This document shows, in pieces, positions 1-11,990 of a stretch of 64,000 nucleotides of DNA. The stretch is from Lepidurus packardi (lineage: Eukaryota > Arthropoda > Branchiopoda > Notostraca > Triopsidae), in contig JAKZAN010000004.1 of the NCBI GenBank assembly GCA_023053545.1, forward strand, positions 4,464,001 through 4,528,000, given 5' to 3'. Made by a program: the position numbers and the translations under genes. How positions within the stretch are numbered: position 1 is the first letter of the stretch; each line of letters begins with the position of its first letter. The notes under the pieces were generated by a model, which was not told where the DNA came from, did not search any database, and saw only the letters and a list, made by a program, of their open reading frames with translations.

Positions 1-325
1 TAAAAGTCATAATAGAAATAATAATAATAATAATGACAGTCCGCGGCCTGTTGGGCACTGTGCAGAGGTGAGCTGGGGGGTGAGTAAGCACACCACCCAA
101 ATTTACAGCCGCTCCGCAACCAATGGTCACTTTTTAGTAGGGCATTTTTTCGGTTCTTTGCCAATTTCTGTCCGTTACTAGAGGAAGGTAGGGAGCCAGG
201 ACTAACGTTGGCAGAGGAGTGGGAAAATATCGTTCCCGAAATGTGACCCACTGAAATGTGAAACACTGTCCGCAACACAAGCATCAGTCCCTGGACTTCT
301 CCACAATTGAGCCTATGGAAGGTGA

Positions 326-2649
326 TTGGCGAACTGCACTTCACCCGCGCCTACTTTCGCGAACCATATGCTGGTCGCAGTGACTGTTTTGGATAGCACA
401 TGGTTTGAAAACAGGCAAACAGGATCGAAAATGAGTGATAAACAAAAGACGTTGGAGAACTTTTTTAAGAGACAACGGACCAAAGATAACGAAGCCCAAG
501 AGTCTAAAAAAACTAAAGTAAAAAATAGAAAATATCAGGAGTCGTACCTAAGCTTCGGATTCATTTCAACGGGCGATCCTCTTTGTCCTCACCCACTGTG
601 TGTAGTTTGTGGCGAACAACTTGCAAATGAAGCTATGCAACCTTCAAAACTGCTTCGCCACATTGAAACTAAGCACCCTGCGTTGAAAGACAAGCTTTTG
701 GAATTTTTTTGAAAGAAAAAAAAAACGAGAATATCAAGGACAAAAGCAATTCTTAAAGGCCAGCACTACGCTAAATGTATCCTCAATGAGAGCGTCCTTT
801 TTAGTAGCAAACTGTATTGCTAAGGCGAAGAAGCCCTTCACTATTGGTGAAGAATTAATTTTACCTGCTGCGAAGGACATGTGCCGTGAAATTTTAGGAG
901 AGGCTGCTGCTCAAAAGATCGCTAACGTTCCTCTTTCCGCTAGTACAGTTACTAGACGAATTGAAGAAATTGCAGGGGATGTTGAATCTCAGTTGTTAGA
1001 AAGGATTGTAATGAAGTACTAAGAGTTACCTTAGTGAAAAGAGTCCTGCGTTGTGTTTGATTGTTTTACTACAGGATGGCTACCAGTTTAGGAGAAAGTA
1101 AGAAACGCAACACAGAAATTACTATTAAAGTAATCTTTATTGATCAGAAGCAACTTGCATTTCACTGGGTTAACACGTAAGAAAGAAAGAAAGATCAGGA
1201 GTCTCAATGTATTAGAATTTAGGTTGTACTCGTAACTGTGTCTGAGTTGAGACTGATTTGTCAGCATTAAGTAATGTCCGAGAACAGTTCGGTTTTCTAC
1301 ATGTTTACAGAGAGGGGGTAGAAGGTTTAAAGAGCCTCACCTAAAAGGGGGTGAGTACGTATTACAGCTGGACAGTTATTTAGATAGATTATTCCCTCAG
1401 TTCGTGGGAAACAGACTGAGACCCGTTAGCTAGTAGTAATACGAGAGGTGGGGTAACATAAATGTCAATGGGAAGGAAACCAGGCCTACGAATTGCAAGG
1501 GAAACGTCTTGAAGATACGAGGTAACTTGCTAAGTAAATTAGGCTAGGGTTAAAAGACACATAACAGCTTTAGCTATAGAGTGGCCAGTACAACTATTGA
1601 ATCCCATCTATGAATTAGGAGTTCAGATCTTCATGACAAAGATTGATAAATCCCCTTGGTACGCAATCCAGGTTGACGAGTCCACCGATGTGGACAACAA
1701 GGCAATAATGCTTGTTTTCGTGCGTTATATTTTCGGCCAAGATGTGCATGAAGATTTACTTTGTTCACTATCATTGCCAACCAATACCACTGCTGCAGAG
1801 TTATTCAAATCTTTGAATAACTACATGTCGGGAAAACTGAACTGGTCATTTTGTGTTAGAATTTCTACGGATGGAGCAGTTGATATGACCGGAAGGATTT
1901 CTGGCTTTACTACTCGGGTCAAAGAGGTCGCCCCTGAATGCGAGTCCACGCACTGTGTCATCCATCGAGAGATGTTGGCTAGTCGTAAAATGTCGCCTGA
2001 GCTTAACACCGTTTTGCAAAATGTAGTTAAGATTATCAATTACGTCAAAGCCAATGCCCTTAATTCTCGATTGTTCGCTCAGCTCTGTGGGGAGATGGAT
2101 GCAGACTACACACGTCTACTCTTGCACACCGAAGTGAGATGACTTTTGAGAGGTAGGTCTACGACCTGAGTTTACGAGCTACGGGAGCCAATCCAGAGAT
2201 TTCTTACAGAGAAAGATTCTCAGCTGGCGGAATATTTCAATGAAAGCGAATGGGTTGCGAAACTTGCCTACCTTGCCGACATTTTCAGCCTACTTAATGA
2301 GCTCAATGTTTCACTGCAGGGTAGGACGACAACCACGTTCAAATCGGCAGATAAAGTGGCCGCATTTAAACCGAAACTTGAGTTATGGGGGGGCCGGGTT
2401 AGCATCGCGATCTTTGATATGTTCCAAACCTTAGCTGAGGTCACGAAAGATTCTGAGCCGAGTCCTTCTTTCTCTCAGTTGGTGCGAGGTCATCTGTCTC
2501 ATCTTTCGCAAGAATTTGAACGTTACTTCCCCGTGACAAAAGATCCACGATCAGGGAAAGAATGGATCCGCGACCCGTTTATTAATAGGCCAGGTGAATC
2601 GGGCTTATCACTCAAAGCAGGCTCAAGGCTCCCATTGATCATTTGTTAA
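326..2649 (+). pseudogene. Degenerate ZBED/Buster-like hAT transposase
   Basis: This is a broken transposase of the hAT superfamily, of the ZBED5/Buster-like type often found in animal genomes. An open segment beginning at the ATG at 431 ends near 712 and carries a BED-type zinc finger (CVVC, then HIETKH). A second segment (786-1022) has the N-terminal hAT region. A third (about 1646-2142) has the catalytic-core landmarks PWYAIQVDESTD and THCVIHREML, and a fourth (2356-2649) the later part. The frames are separated by a shift in an A-run near 714-726, a premature stop at about 2140 where the family has Trp, further stops near 2165, and about 640 bp of unrelated DNA at 1010-1645. No terminal inverted repeats could be delimited. 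It cannot be active. The family call is confident; the exact subfamily is not. Confidence 0.85.
1010..1645. mobile_element. Segment interrupting the transposase relic
   Basis: About 640 bp with no transposase-like translation splits the relic between the N-terminal region and the PWYAIQVDEST core. The edges carry similar short words, GATTGTAA at the left and GATTGATAA at the right. These could be a decayed target-site duplication of a nested insertion. No open frame or terminal repeat was seen inside. It could instead be diverged transposase sequence. Confidence 0.35.
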
Positions 2650-2829
2650 TTTTGTAATTATTCGTTTTATTTTGCAATGTAATAATAAATGGACTTTTAG
2701 ATCTTTATAACTGTGTATCACATTTCACCCACCAACCCAGTCGCAAAGCTTGTGCCGCAAGAAAATTTCATCCGTGGAAGTGGTCCGCCATACCGAAAAG
2801 ATTGGGGACCGCTGCTTTAGACCATTCAT

Positions 2830-3757
2830 ACCTTTTATCCTGGCTGACCGCCATCTTGTATTGTGAGGGGAAAATTGTAATTTAGATAAATGGGTAAACG
2901 TTCGAAACGAAAAACGCCTGGCAGTAGGCTGGTTCGTATTAATCCAATTTAATTATATTACTCACTCTAAACTTCATGTAAAACACTGCAATAATCAATC
3001 TTCCCGCTACAACTCGCCCAACTTCCGTTACACGCTACTGCTCGAGACCGACTACTCCCATGATTTTACTCTCACTACTCTCTAGAATACACCAAACGCC
3101 ATCTAGTAAACCTTGGGAATATTAACGTACATATAATTTAAGCATTACAATTTGTACAGATGTTTGCGCGAGTTCGAATTTCTGTTTTTGTTAGCCTTTT
3201 AATAAAAATCATAATATACACGCGGAAAGTACACATCTTGTTTTGACTGGCGTCTAAATTGTATCTTTTAATTAAAATATCCACTTCAATTAGAAAACGA
3301 TCACTTCGAACCACGCAAGACTAAAATTTCTCTCACGCAGAACTCGTACTGTGAGCTCGAAATTGGTATCCAGTTAATTTTTATTGTAAATGACTCTATG
3401 GATTTTTCCCCAAGCTCATAGATGCCATTTGTGCTTTGATATGGTATGATATTTGATATGATATGATTTGCTTTGATATGTGTAATTAAAAGCCGTAACA
3501 TGATAGGTGAGGGCGTTTTTTATGCACACTCCGCCGGTCCTCCAAACATTGGGAATATGGTACCGATATCCACCCTAGCAATCTTGTGTATGACTCATCT
3601 AAATATTTGTCTCGCAAGTCGTAGCTTCCACTAGCTCTAGCTAAATTCTGTGCGTCATTCGCAAAGCAGTAAAGCTACTATTGAGGTGCATTTAGTTATA
3701 CTCTTACATACAGTTTTAATTTGCAAATTCCTTTAGTTAATCAAAGAATCAGTGGAG
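2830..3757. other. Intergenic, no gene seen
   Basis: AT-rich DNA between the transposon relic and the cystatin. There is a short run of variants of TTTGATATG near 3435-3480. It presumably contains the cystatin promoter and 5' UTR, but I could not fix a TATA box or an upstream exon. Confidence 0.5.
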
Positions 3758-4107
3758 ATGATGGTAGGCGGAATTCAACATGAAGTCAAGGAGGCGACTC
3801 AGGAAGTTCAGGCTCTGCTTGATCAAGTAAAGGCGGAAGTAGAGAGCCGTCTCAACAAGAAATTTGAAAGGTTTGAAGCCCGTCATTATAAAACCCAAGT
3901 GGTTGCTGGCATTAATTACTTCATCAAGGTAATTTTACTTCTTGTGAAGCAAATATCTCATAAACTGAAATATTGCCCTATTAGGTCATTGTTGGAGAAG
4001 ACGAATTTGTACATGTTCGCATCTATCGCGATTTGCAGCGAAACGTCAGCTTGACAGCAGTCCAGGAAGGCAAGAAACATGAAGACGAGATTCAGTACTT
4101 TCAATAA
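3758..4107 (+). CDS. CSTB: Type-1 cystatin (stefin/cystatin-B-like)
   Basis: Predicted cytosolic inhibitor of papain-like cysteine proteases (cathepsins B, L, H), 97 residues with no signal peptide, the usual stefin length. Exon 1 is 3758-3928 and exon 2 is 3985-4107, joined in phase 0. The start MMVGG resembles the MMCGA start of vertebrate cystatin B, including the N-terminal Gly that enters the protease cleft. The first hairpin motif QVVAG is intact, followed by INYFIK. Exon 2 begins VIVGEDEFVHVRIY, the family core, and ends EIQYFQ, like the usual C-terminus. The ATG at 3758 was chosen because the in-frame codon upstream is GTG. The stop codon lies inside an AATAAA hexamer. No cystatin-type disulfides are present, as expected for stefins. 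Confidence 0.9.
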
Positions 4108-4108
4108 A
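4103..4108 (+). terminator. AATAAA overlapping the cystatin stop codon
   Basis: The hexamer AATAAA overlaps the TAA stop of the cystatin reading frame (TTT CAA TAA A). If it is used as the polyadenylation signal, the 3' UTR would be only about 10-30 nt. A later signal could be used instead. Confidence 0.4.
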
Positions 4109-5091
4109 TCGAAAGTGACGGCTTCTTTGGAAAAAGGCTGTCAATTCCTATACATTTATAGCTTGAGCACCTGTCAGGTCTTTAAGGCCAGTCCTTGTTA
4201 TGTTTGGTAGTTTCTTTATCTTTTTACAGGGTTTAAAAGGTGGGATTTTGTCTTTCTCTTTTCCATAATACAGTTGACTTCACGGAAGTTTATTGAATTA
4301 TTCGAGGCCTTTCAAATTCACAAGTGTGTCTTTGTTATCTGTTTTAAGATTTTCTAAAGATGGTAAGAAGGTCGGGGGCCAGTTATGGTTCACTTTAGCT
4401 TCCGAGATATCTTTTTGTTTACCAGTTCCCATTCAGGACGAAGTACGGAATAGAGAGCGCAAAAAAGCTATTTAGTCAGTCCGCCGGTTTTGCTTTGCTG
4501 ATTTCTTCAGTGTTATAATAAACTTTTTAAACGAGTTTGTTCCGTTATTTGTGCCTTTGCCAAGAATGCTTCTGTTTTTCCGCAATTTCGATACTTGACA
4601 ACTTCGTAGGTCCGAAGAAACGAAAAACAAAGACAAGAATTCGCAAGGACAAGTTAACCAAAAGAAAATTGAAACAAGAAGAATGGGAAGAAAACATACA
4701 ATCAATCAAATTTCGCAGGTCACCAGTACTACATTAGCAAATATTTTCCCCTTTCCCCATCCTTTTTCGATCATTTCGTGATGTTTTGCATTAAGAAGGG
4801 TGGGATCAGATCTAAGTTATTTTCCGCCAGATAAAGATAAGTTTTGTCACCCCCAAAATATTAGTTTTTAAAGCCGATTACTGATTTGTTTCCTAACTGT
4901 TTTGTTTTTTCTTTCGTTTAAGTACGTTGAGGATTCGCGTCTCTTCAAGACAAAGTAAACATTCATCACCAAAACCAAAAAGCGGTCGAAGATTGCCACC
5001 AAAAAATCGACGGTCCAACTTCATTCTTGTGAAAATCCACGACAAATGTAAGTCTTCCCGTTCAACTTTTTTTTTCCCAGCGTAGTTTTGT
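4109..5091. other. Intergenic between cystatin and macoilin
   Basis: No confident gene. Around 4609-4735 on the + strand there is a Lys/Arg-rich open stretch (starts PKKRKTKTRIRKDK) behind an acceptor-like TTCGTAG. I could not connect it to a start codon or a recognised family. Confidence 0.4.
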
Positions 5092-8000
5092 CTAGTTCGA
5101 GTCTCCATTTCCCATCGTCTTGGGCGTATAAGCAGTAGCATTGGGGTCCAGGTTAGAGCCTTTCATATCGTGATCTTGTGCTAGAGCGTTGACGTTGCGC
5201 GATACGTTGGACAGGTGCGCATGCGTCAAACCCAGCGAGGTGGGCAGCAGCAATTTGGACGTGTAGGGCCTCCCCGTTTCCAAGTCGGTCAATTGCTGCA
5301 TGGAATTAAGTCCAAAATCGGCTAAATCCGCTAGATCCGAGAGTCTCAAGCCCACATCCAGGCGCAGATCTAAGCCGCCGTGGTTTTGGTTGTGCGCAGG
5401 CGTTGTAGGCATGACAGCAAGCACCTCAGCCACTTTCGACTTTAATTCCACGATTTCCCTTTCCCGAGCTAATAAGATATCTGTCAAAGCAAACAAAGCT
5501 TACGTTAGCTAAACACGAAGGAAAGAGAAAGACATATCGATTATGCGTTTACTTTCTCGCATTTCCAACTGACGCCGCGCTTCACCCAATGCTGAAAACA
5601 AGTCCAGTTTGAGTCTCGTTTCGGCGCTCAGAGACGTTTCCAGACGCTCAGTCTTGTCCTGAAGATTATGCAAAGCACTTAGCAGCATTTCCGTTTCAGC
5701 AGAAGCCACATTAGCCTGGTTGGCAGCACTACGGGCTGTACTGGCTTGCAATGCACGTAAACTCTGGGAAACGAGCGAAAAAATCCAACTGTTAAATCTA
5801 GTCTAGGTGTCGCTTGAGAAAAGGGCATCGTTAGAATGAACTGGTCTCTAAAAGCTTCAAAGGGTATTACAAACGTACTTGAGCTTCCTGTTCAGCTTGT
5901 CGAGCACGCTCTTCACTTAACTTAACTTCGCGTCTCAGTTGTTTTACTTCAGCTTCCAACTCGCGTTTACGGTTCTTGCAGGCGTCGCCGCATTCGTTTC
6001 TCGTCGGAGCGGGAGGCTGCGGAGGGGCGACTACTCTTGTTTCTTCGCTTTTCTTGGCCCTTCTTTCAGTATTTAGCAATGCCTCGACGTGTACGCGCGC
6101 TTTCCGTTCTTCCGACAGTTTTTTCTCCAAAGAAGCGATGGTTTGCTTGTCATTTTGTCTCGCAGACACCAAGTTATGCAACCTAAAAATCCACGACAAA
6201 AAGTAAATTCATCTAAAAGCCTACCCAGAGCTAGAAGAAGCAAGGAAAAAGAAGGTTACTTTGCTTGGAGGCTATCATTGTCTTGTTGAGATTGAGCCAG
6301 CTCGGATCGTGCAGTTCGTTCACCGGAAGTCAACTGCTGGATCTGAGCTCGCACTTCTTGCTCCATGGCCCGCGATGCTTGTAAATCCGCTTTTAGTCGT
6401 TTAATATCACATTCCAACCTGCTTAAAATTTGGAATCAGATTAGAAAAGAAAAGGGTTTAAACAAACACATACGAGGGAAATTAAAAATAAAATAAAATT
6501 GCATTTACCTCAAGCAATGTTCGTCTTTCACGTTGTTATTATTGGCACTGTTGACATTACTCTGCTGGTTGTTCAGTTTCGTCTTCTTCTCTTTCAAGTT
6601 ACTCAAAACGGGCGTGTCTTTAACTCCCACGGACGCCTTTACCGGCGTTTGATTGCTAGGCCCATTCACTTGCTGCTTGTACGCTTTATCTGACTCTGAT
6701 CCTTCGTGGTAGTCATTCACGGATCTAAAAATTTGAAAATAAAAATACAATATATTTAGATAACACATAAAAAATGCTAATGCCGTACTCTTTGTGGTCA
6801 TAAAAGTCAATATCTTTGACAGCGCCGTTGCTGAGCTTGGCTACTTTATCGCTTGTCTTCAAATCCTTGTCTTTGTCGGCAGCTTTTTTGCCATTCCAAC
6901 TAGGGGCTGGCAGTTTGACGGGCCCTTGAACAGGAACCGGACTTGCGGGTCTGGAAGTCGTCGACATTGCAGCTATCGGCGACGCTGCGGTTGAAGACGG
7001 TGAAGTAGAATTGGGTGTCGAACAAAAACCCCACGCTAAGGAAGCATTGGCGCTCGGAGGGGCCAAGCTCTCTTCTTCTTTGCTCCACCCTATATATTAT
7101 ATTATATATATATATATCTATATATATAGAGATAGATAGATATAGATATAGTTATATATAATTGAATACCGAAGATATTTTTAATAGAGTTTAGAAAGGA
7201 CAAGCCAGCCTCCTTTTTCTTACCTCGCGTCTTATCTGGACTAGTGGGCAAATGTTGCTGTTGTTGCTGCTGAAGGTACAATTGCTGTTGCTCGGGCGGC
7301 AACGCTTCTAATAATAACTGAGTGTAGAACTCGTTCTCTTTGGCAACCTCACGTTGCTTTCGCTGTCGGATGCGGTAGCCGACATAACTCTTTATGCCGA
7401 AGCCCAGCGTTACCACGGGATATCCAATACTGGAACGCACCCAAGAAAAACGTTTCTCGTCAAAAATTAATTGACACACGACCCAAGAACTCGGTCTCTG
7501 TCTCTTACCAATGCGCAGCAAAGGGGCGACACAGATCGAGGTGGGCTGGCAAGTGCTTCAGATCCTTGAGGCGTACGGAGGCTTCAATGTAAATGAAAAG
7601 AAGCCATAAGCACACGGTCGGGAGACAAACACCTCGGTCCGTGTGCCAAACATACTGGACCCACACGTAGGTGCTGGCTGCGAAAAAGAGCCAATGGATG
7701 GGAATGAACAGAAAGCAGATCATGTCCGATGTGAGGGCGACACAGACGAAAAATACCGAGAATGCCTAAGAAAACCGTCAGTAGCCGGGATCGACTTCAG
7801 AAAATATGTATTTTAACGAAGGTAATTTACTTACCAATCCTTGGTATTTGAATGAATCGTAAACCGAGCGTAAGAGGAGCCAAAAAGGCCACAGAAATTC
7901 GAACCGGAATTCGAGCAGGAAATCGGCCAACAAAACCAGGGCCCAGAATGACAGAAACTTGATGTACAAGAAGGTACTAAGTAAGACGATTAAATAGTTG

Positions 8001-8131
8001 ATATGTAAGTTTAAGCAGGAATGTAAAGATTTTGACATTTCATTGACATACCTTCCATAGAGGCCTTCAGCTAATTTGCTTCGTTTGAGGGGCCGCCGTA
8101 GCTTCCCACAGTCCACATTTCTCCTCTTCAT
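5092..8131 (-). CDS. MACO1: Macoilin (TMEM57 family)
   Basis: Macoilin is a conserved ER-membrane/coiled-coil protein expressed in neurons and needed for normal neuronal excitability in worms. Ten exons run 8131-8052, 7976-7835, 7765-7509, 7429-7224, 7089-6789, 6724-6509, 6418-6260, 6182-5879, 5763-5553 and 5480-5092. They total 2265 nt and encode 754 residues. The N-terminus MKRRNVDCGKLRRPLKRSK is nearly identical to the vertebrate protein as I remember it. Several membrane segments follow (for example FLSFWALVLLADF and DMICFLFIPIHWLFFAAS), with the landmark STYVWVQYVWHTDRGVCLP. The middle is low-complexity (Gln, Ser, Pro, Asn). The C-terminal half is coiled coil with RLECDIKRLKADLQAS and LSAETRLKLDLFSALGEA. 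The C-terminus contains LDPNATAY, matching the LDPNASVY end of the family. Confidence 0.96.
7088..7160. repeat. AT/GATA microsatellite in a macoilin intron
   Basis: A TA-rich run grading into GATA/TATC units fills the start of the intron between macoilin exons 4 and 5. It touches the acceptor side of exon 5, so length variation here could affect splicing. Confidence 0.8.
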
Positions 8132-8675
8132 AGTCTCCACACTTGGGAAGTAAAGAGAAACCAAAAGCAGTAACAATCACGATCCTATTGGGTTTCAGAA
8201 AGCGTTTATAAATTGCTACACGGTATTGAGCAAAAGCCGAAGTTTATATCACGGTATAACTACACCAACTGTTTATATAAGTACTTAATTATTTTTAACA
8301 ACAATACATCACTTATTGTCCACTCAATTAACAAAATCAATGCGTTAATAATTACGTCTTGTTGTCAACAATTTGCCATAAACGGCCATCTTTATATTTT
8401 GATCAACGATAAGGTTTGTTTGTGAGGAGAGGACAACGACGATGGCGCAATCCTGGCTCTACTTTTCACACTGTCCCGCCATCTCTTGACAAATTAGGAT
8501 AAGTGATTGGATCAAAAATGGGATTAAAATAGTTTCTTATATAAATAACACAAAACTGATACTAAAAAAAGAAATAAAGGATAAATTTGGATGCTGCAAC
8601 TAAATTCTATGAATTCCCCAGGTTAATTTGTATAAAAAGAACTTTGGCAGATAAAAAAAACCGCAAATTTGGCAA

Positions 8676-9704
8676 TTAGCAAGACAAAACTTCCAGTAAA
8701 GCTCCGGGACAAGGTTTTTGACACTCGGCAAGAACTTTCAAATTGCTTTTGAGAAGGGCAGAGGTTGTAGAAGGACCCAAGCTGATTATCTATGGTAGAA
8801 AATCCAAAAAGATTTAAATTTATTATAATTTCTTAAAGGATTAAATTACTTTCACTTCACTCCAGGGACATTTTAGGTGGTCAAGAACGGGTTTGGCATA
8901 TTGTACTCCTGAAGGGCTAAAGAAAACCAGAAAATCGGGCCATTGCTTAGATTCAATGGGAGAGAGAAAAAATAATCGTTAGCCATAAAAATTCAGTACT
9001 CTTTTCTCACTCCTACATCCGTAGCTTGAGCCGAGCTCATTAAGCGTTCTAAATCCGGATGTGGGGTGGTATTATATGCTTGAATTTCAACCAAACTAAT
9101 GTGACTTTGAGCCAGAATCGCAGGCAAAACATCTCGTCGCATTGAGCTGCAAGGAAAAAGATAGGGTAATCCGATATTGCTCGTTTCTAGTAAAAAAAGA
9201 CGTCCTTAGTTAGTCTGCGACACATCTATAAACAAAGTGTTTAAACAAACCTTGTTGAATTAAGTAGGCGAGATTCTCAGCATTACCACAATCTGCTCCC
9301 TCGCAAGTCAATCCGAGCAGAGTTTGGGCTGCATCAAACGTTTTGGCACCTACACAGTAAGATCTTTTCCCTTTCCAAGATTCTAGCAACGTCCCTTCTT
9401 TTGTAGCTTGGTGCAGAGCTTCTACAGACCGAGGACTAGTAAAGATGATGCCTATACAAGAACAACCAAATACTTTTGCTGTAAAATGCAAATCTTTGAA
9501 AATACCTGCAAAAGACTCAGGAGTTTGTGCCATATCTCTTAGACCGTTCAAATTTTGAAACACGAAAGAAAGCACAGGAAAAAGCTGAGTAGTATAGCCA
9601 TGATGATTGAGCAGGTGCACATACGAATCTTCCAGTTCCACAGATTCCGTATTGTGTTCAGCTTTTAAGAGCCATATGGAAGCTTTGAAGGAAGTTTCCG
9701 CCAT
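8676..9704 (-). CDS. UROS: Uroporphyrinogen-III synthase
   Basis: Fourth enzyme of haem biosynthesis, which closes hydroxymethylbilane to uroporphyrinogen III with inversion of ring D; cytosolic. Five exons (9704-9506, 9451-9251, 9186-9017, 8945-8850, 8789-8676) give 780 nt and 259 residues, close to the 265 of the human enzyme. The protein is weakly conserved, but landmarks appear in the right order: IIFTSPRSVEAL, the CVGAKTFDAA segment, GNAENLAYLIQQ, LPYLFPCSSMRRDVLP, VEIQAYNTTPHPDL, FLVFFSPSGVQYA and the final ISLGPSTTSALL. The start codon sits just after a short divergent intergenic region shared with KDM8. Exon 4 uses the acceptor CTAAG, the least certain junction, but it keeps frame and gives the expected FFSPSG block. 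Confidence 0.93.
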
Positions 9705-10716
9705 AACCTACGTTATGACATCTACTGTTACACAGTTACATATATTAGTATTAATACATCCAATAGAACGGAAATTAAAAAAGTTGAAGTGAATTTACTG
9801 ACTTAGGTTCCTATATTATCGAATATTATGATGTCAATCGTGGGAGTCGCATGGGCTTGTTTATTTACAAATTACGCTAGAAAATAATAGCAAGAGATGG
9901 CGTTTAGTTTGTTATCATTAAAGAAGGCCGGAAACGGGAATTACAGAACGTATTTGGCACGTTCTCGGGTCTGGGATGTTGCTCATCAGTTAATTGCTTA
10001 ATTAATCAATTTACTGGGCTCTGCTAGGCGAGACTATAAACTTGGCCATAACTGATTGCAAGACATTCCTCCTGTATTAACTATGCTTACAAACAACTGG
10101 GACAAATTTGTGTAACAGCCAGAAGTCGTCATACGTATTATTTGGTACGAACCCATTATATCCTTTTCCATCGACGAACTGTAAGTAAAGATTTTTATTA
10201 TGTTAGCTGGTCATTTCTGCCGCAGCGTATAACATTTTTCAACTAAAAGTTTAACGTTAGTGAAATTCATAAAGAAGGAAAATGCAGTTCGCTGTTACTT
10301 ACAAATTCAAGATTGCATTGTTTTTCTAAACCAGGGGTTCTGAAACTTTTTCGTTCGTGGCGCACACTTTGGGAAACGCTGTATCTAAACGATTAATTTT
10401 CAAACGTTGGCATAAGTTCTAGCCTACACTGCCAGCGTCGGGTAATTTACACTGCGAGAAATGTAACAAATAGGCAAATGGTTCTTGGTATTAAAAGCAA
10501 ATTAACTATATCAACAAATGTACGCTAAATAATGTATTTTAGTTTTTGCAAATTCTTCTATCAGAGATCATCGGCCTGGAGCAACTTTGGACATATTATG
10601 TTGTCTTATCCAGGAAATAATTACCTGTATTTTTTCACAAATATTCTTCAAAGTCTATAACTATAATTCAACTTGTAGTTTCAAGCGCGAGCAAAGTCCC
10701 TATTCCATTGCAAGGA
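9705..10716. promoter_or_regulatory. Divergent intergenic region UROS / KDM8
   Basis: About 1 kb separates two head-to-head start codons, so it should hold both promoters and possibly a 5' non-coding exon of KDM8. No clear TATA box was seen for either gene. A hAT-terminus-like word near 10335-10380 (see separate entry) is the only repeat noticed. Confidence 0.5.
10335..10385 (+). mobile_element. hAT-terminus-like fragment
   Basis: The words GGGGTTCTGAAACTTTTTCG and TTTGGGAAACGCTG resemble the start of non-autonomous hAT elements (CAGNGGTTCTCAAACT). The complete element at 56285 begins the same way. No matching opposite end was found nearby, so this is a solo or truncated end. Confidence 0.4.
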
Positions 10717-11979
10717 ATGAAGGAAAATCACATGTTCCTTTCACTGTTGGCCTTATTGCCCCCCGACCCTTCTTATTGGCCCATTGAAGCTCTAAAAGAC
10801 ACTGAAGGAGCCGTCATATTATACTTGAAGCAGTGCATTCGCGCAGTTTATGATCCTTTCGAAAGAACCACAAACCCGCAACAATACTTGGACTTGGCCC
10901 AAGATGTTATCGACAGGACGTGGGAAGATCTCAACACGGGTCACTGGAAGGACGTAAGCATTCATTTCAGACACGCATATTCTTACGCTTCCATTTGCAA
11001 AGCGCTATTTCTAGCCCTGGTATCTAATTCGTCCTCAAGTCTGCCAGAAAGAGCGCAAAATATCGTTTCAGCCTGCGATATTGGTTTAATTATGGGTGCA
11101 CCGGTTTTGGACCATGTGCTCACCCATATGGCGAGCCAAATTGCTCTCGGATATTTGTCTCCTACGCCAAATTCCAAACATGATGAATGTGAGGAGGAAC
11201 CGGGCCCTGTAGCCAAGAAACCCTACTTGGAACCACCACTTTCGAACAACAGCCTAGCCAAACCCATCCCGAAATTCGGCGACGTTGACCTGGCAGCTTT
11301 TGTGGCACTTATGCGAACGAGTGACTCGCCTGCCCTCATTCCTCATGCCATGGACCATTGGCCAGCGCGACAATTCAATGGTCCGAGAAAGTGGAGCGTG
11401 GCCTATTTAACGCAATTAGCAGGCGCTCGCACTGTTCCCGTCGAAATCGGCTCCAAGTACACCGACGACTCTTGGACGCAGAAACTCATGACCCTTAACG
11501 AATTTGTCAGCCAGTACATCGAGAAATCTCCTAAAATTGTAGGCTATCTCGCTCAGTACCAGTTATTCGATCAAATCCCGGAATTAAAGAACGATATTGT
11601 AATCCCGGATTATTGCTACTTGGGAGAGGGAGACGTGGAAGAAATTCAAATCAACGCGTGGTTTGGACCCGCAGGGACGATCTCGCCGGTTCATTTCGAC
11701 CCCGATCACAACATTTTATGCCAAGTCGTTGGCTCGAAGTATTTACGACTCTACGCGCAGAAAGATTCGGATGGTATGTATCCTTACGAAGGTTTGTTGG
11801 CCAACACAAGTCAAGTCGATGTGGAAAACCCCGATTTTGAACGATTTCCTTTGCTCGCGAGTACACCGTACTGGGAAGGAATCCTGGAGGAAGGTATGGC
11901 CTTGTATATCCCCCCCAAAATGTGGCATTACGTGCGTTCATTGAGTACGAGCTTCTCGGTCAGCTTTTGGTTTCGCTAA
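10717..11979 (+). CDS. KDM8: JmjC oxygenase KDM8/JMJD5
   Basis: A single-exon gene of 420 residues, matching the roughly 416 of human KDM8/JMJD5. It is a 2-oxoglutarate/Fe(II) oxygenase reported as an arginyl 3-hydroxylase and proposed as an H3K36 demethylase or tail protease. The N-terminal half is helical ([15 protein letters not shown]). The C-terminal JmjC cupin holds the iron triad His326-x-Asp328 in PVHFDPDHN and His404 in MWHYVRS. Family blocks [34 protein letters not shown] and the terminal FSVSFWF are present. The ATG at 10717 was chosen because the only upstream in-frame start-like codon is TTG. Intronless structure is unusual among its multi-exon neighbours, but the reading frame is perfect, so a recent retrocopy is possible but not needed. 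The AATAAA at 11985-11990 probably ends the transcript. Confidence 0.96.
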   Translation: MKENHMFLSLLALLPPDPSYWPIEALKDTEGAVILYLKQCIRAVYDPFERTTNPQQYLDLAQDVIDRTWEDLNTGHWKDVSIHFRHAYSYASICKALFLALVSNSSSSLPERAQNIVSACDIGLIMGAPVLDHVLTHMASQIALGYLSPTPNSKHDECEEEPGPVAKKPYLEPPLSNNSLAKPIPKFGDVDLAAFVALMRTSDSPALIPHAMDHWPARQFNGPRKWSVAYLTQLAGARTVPVEIGSKYTDDSWTQKLMTLNEFVSQYIEKSPKIVGYLAQYQLFDQIPELKNDIVIPDYCYLGEGDVEEIQINAWFGPAGTISPVHFDPDHNILCQVVGSKYLRLYAQKDSDGMYPYEGLLANTSQVDVENPDFERFPLLASTPYWEGILEEGMALYIPPKMWHYVRSLSTSFSVSFWFR

Positions 11980-11984
11980 GAATC

Positions 11985-11990
11985 AATAAA
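11985..11990 (+). terminator. KDM8 polyadenylation signal
   Basis: A canonical AATAAA lies 6 nt beyond the KDM8 stop codon, implying a very short 3' UTR. Confidence 0.5.

Noticed and set aside
4293-4737. Small + strand frames after the cystatin, including a Lys/Arg-rich one
   Set aside because: No start codon or splice chain could be built and no family was recognised.
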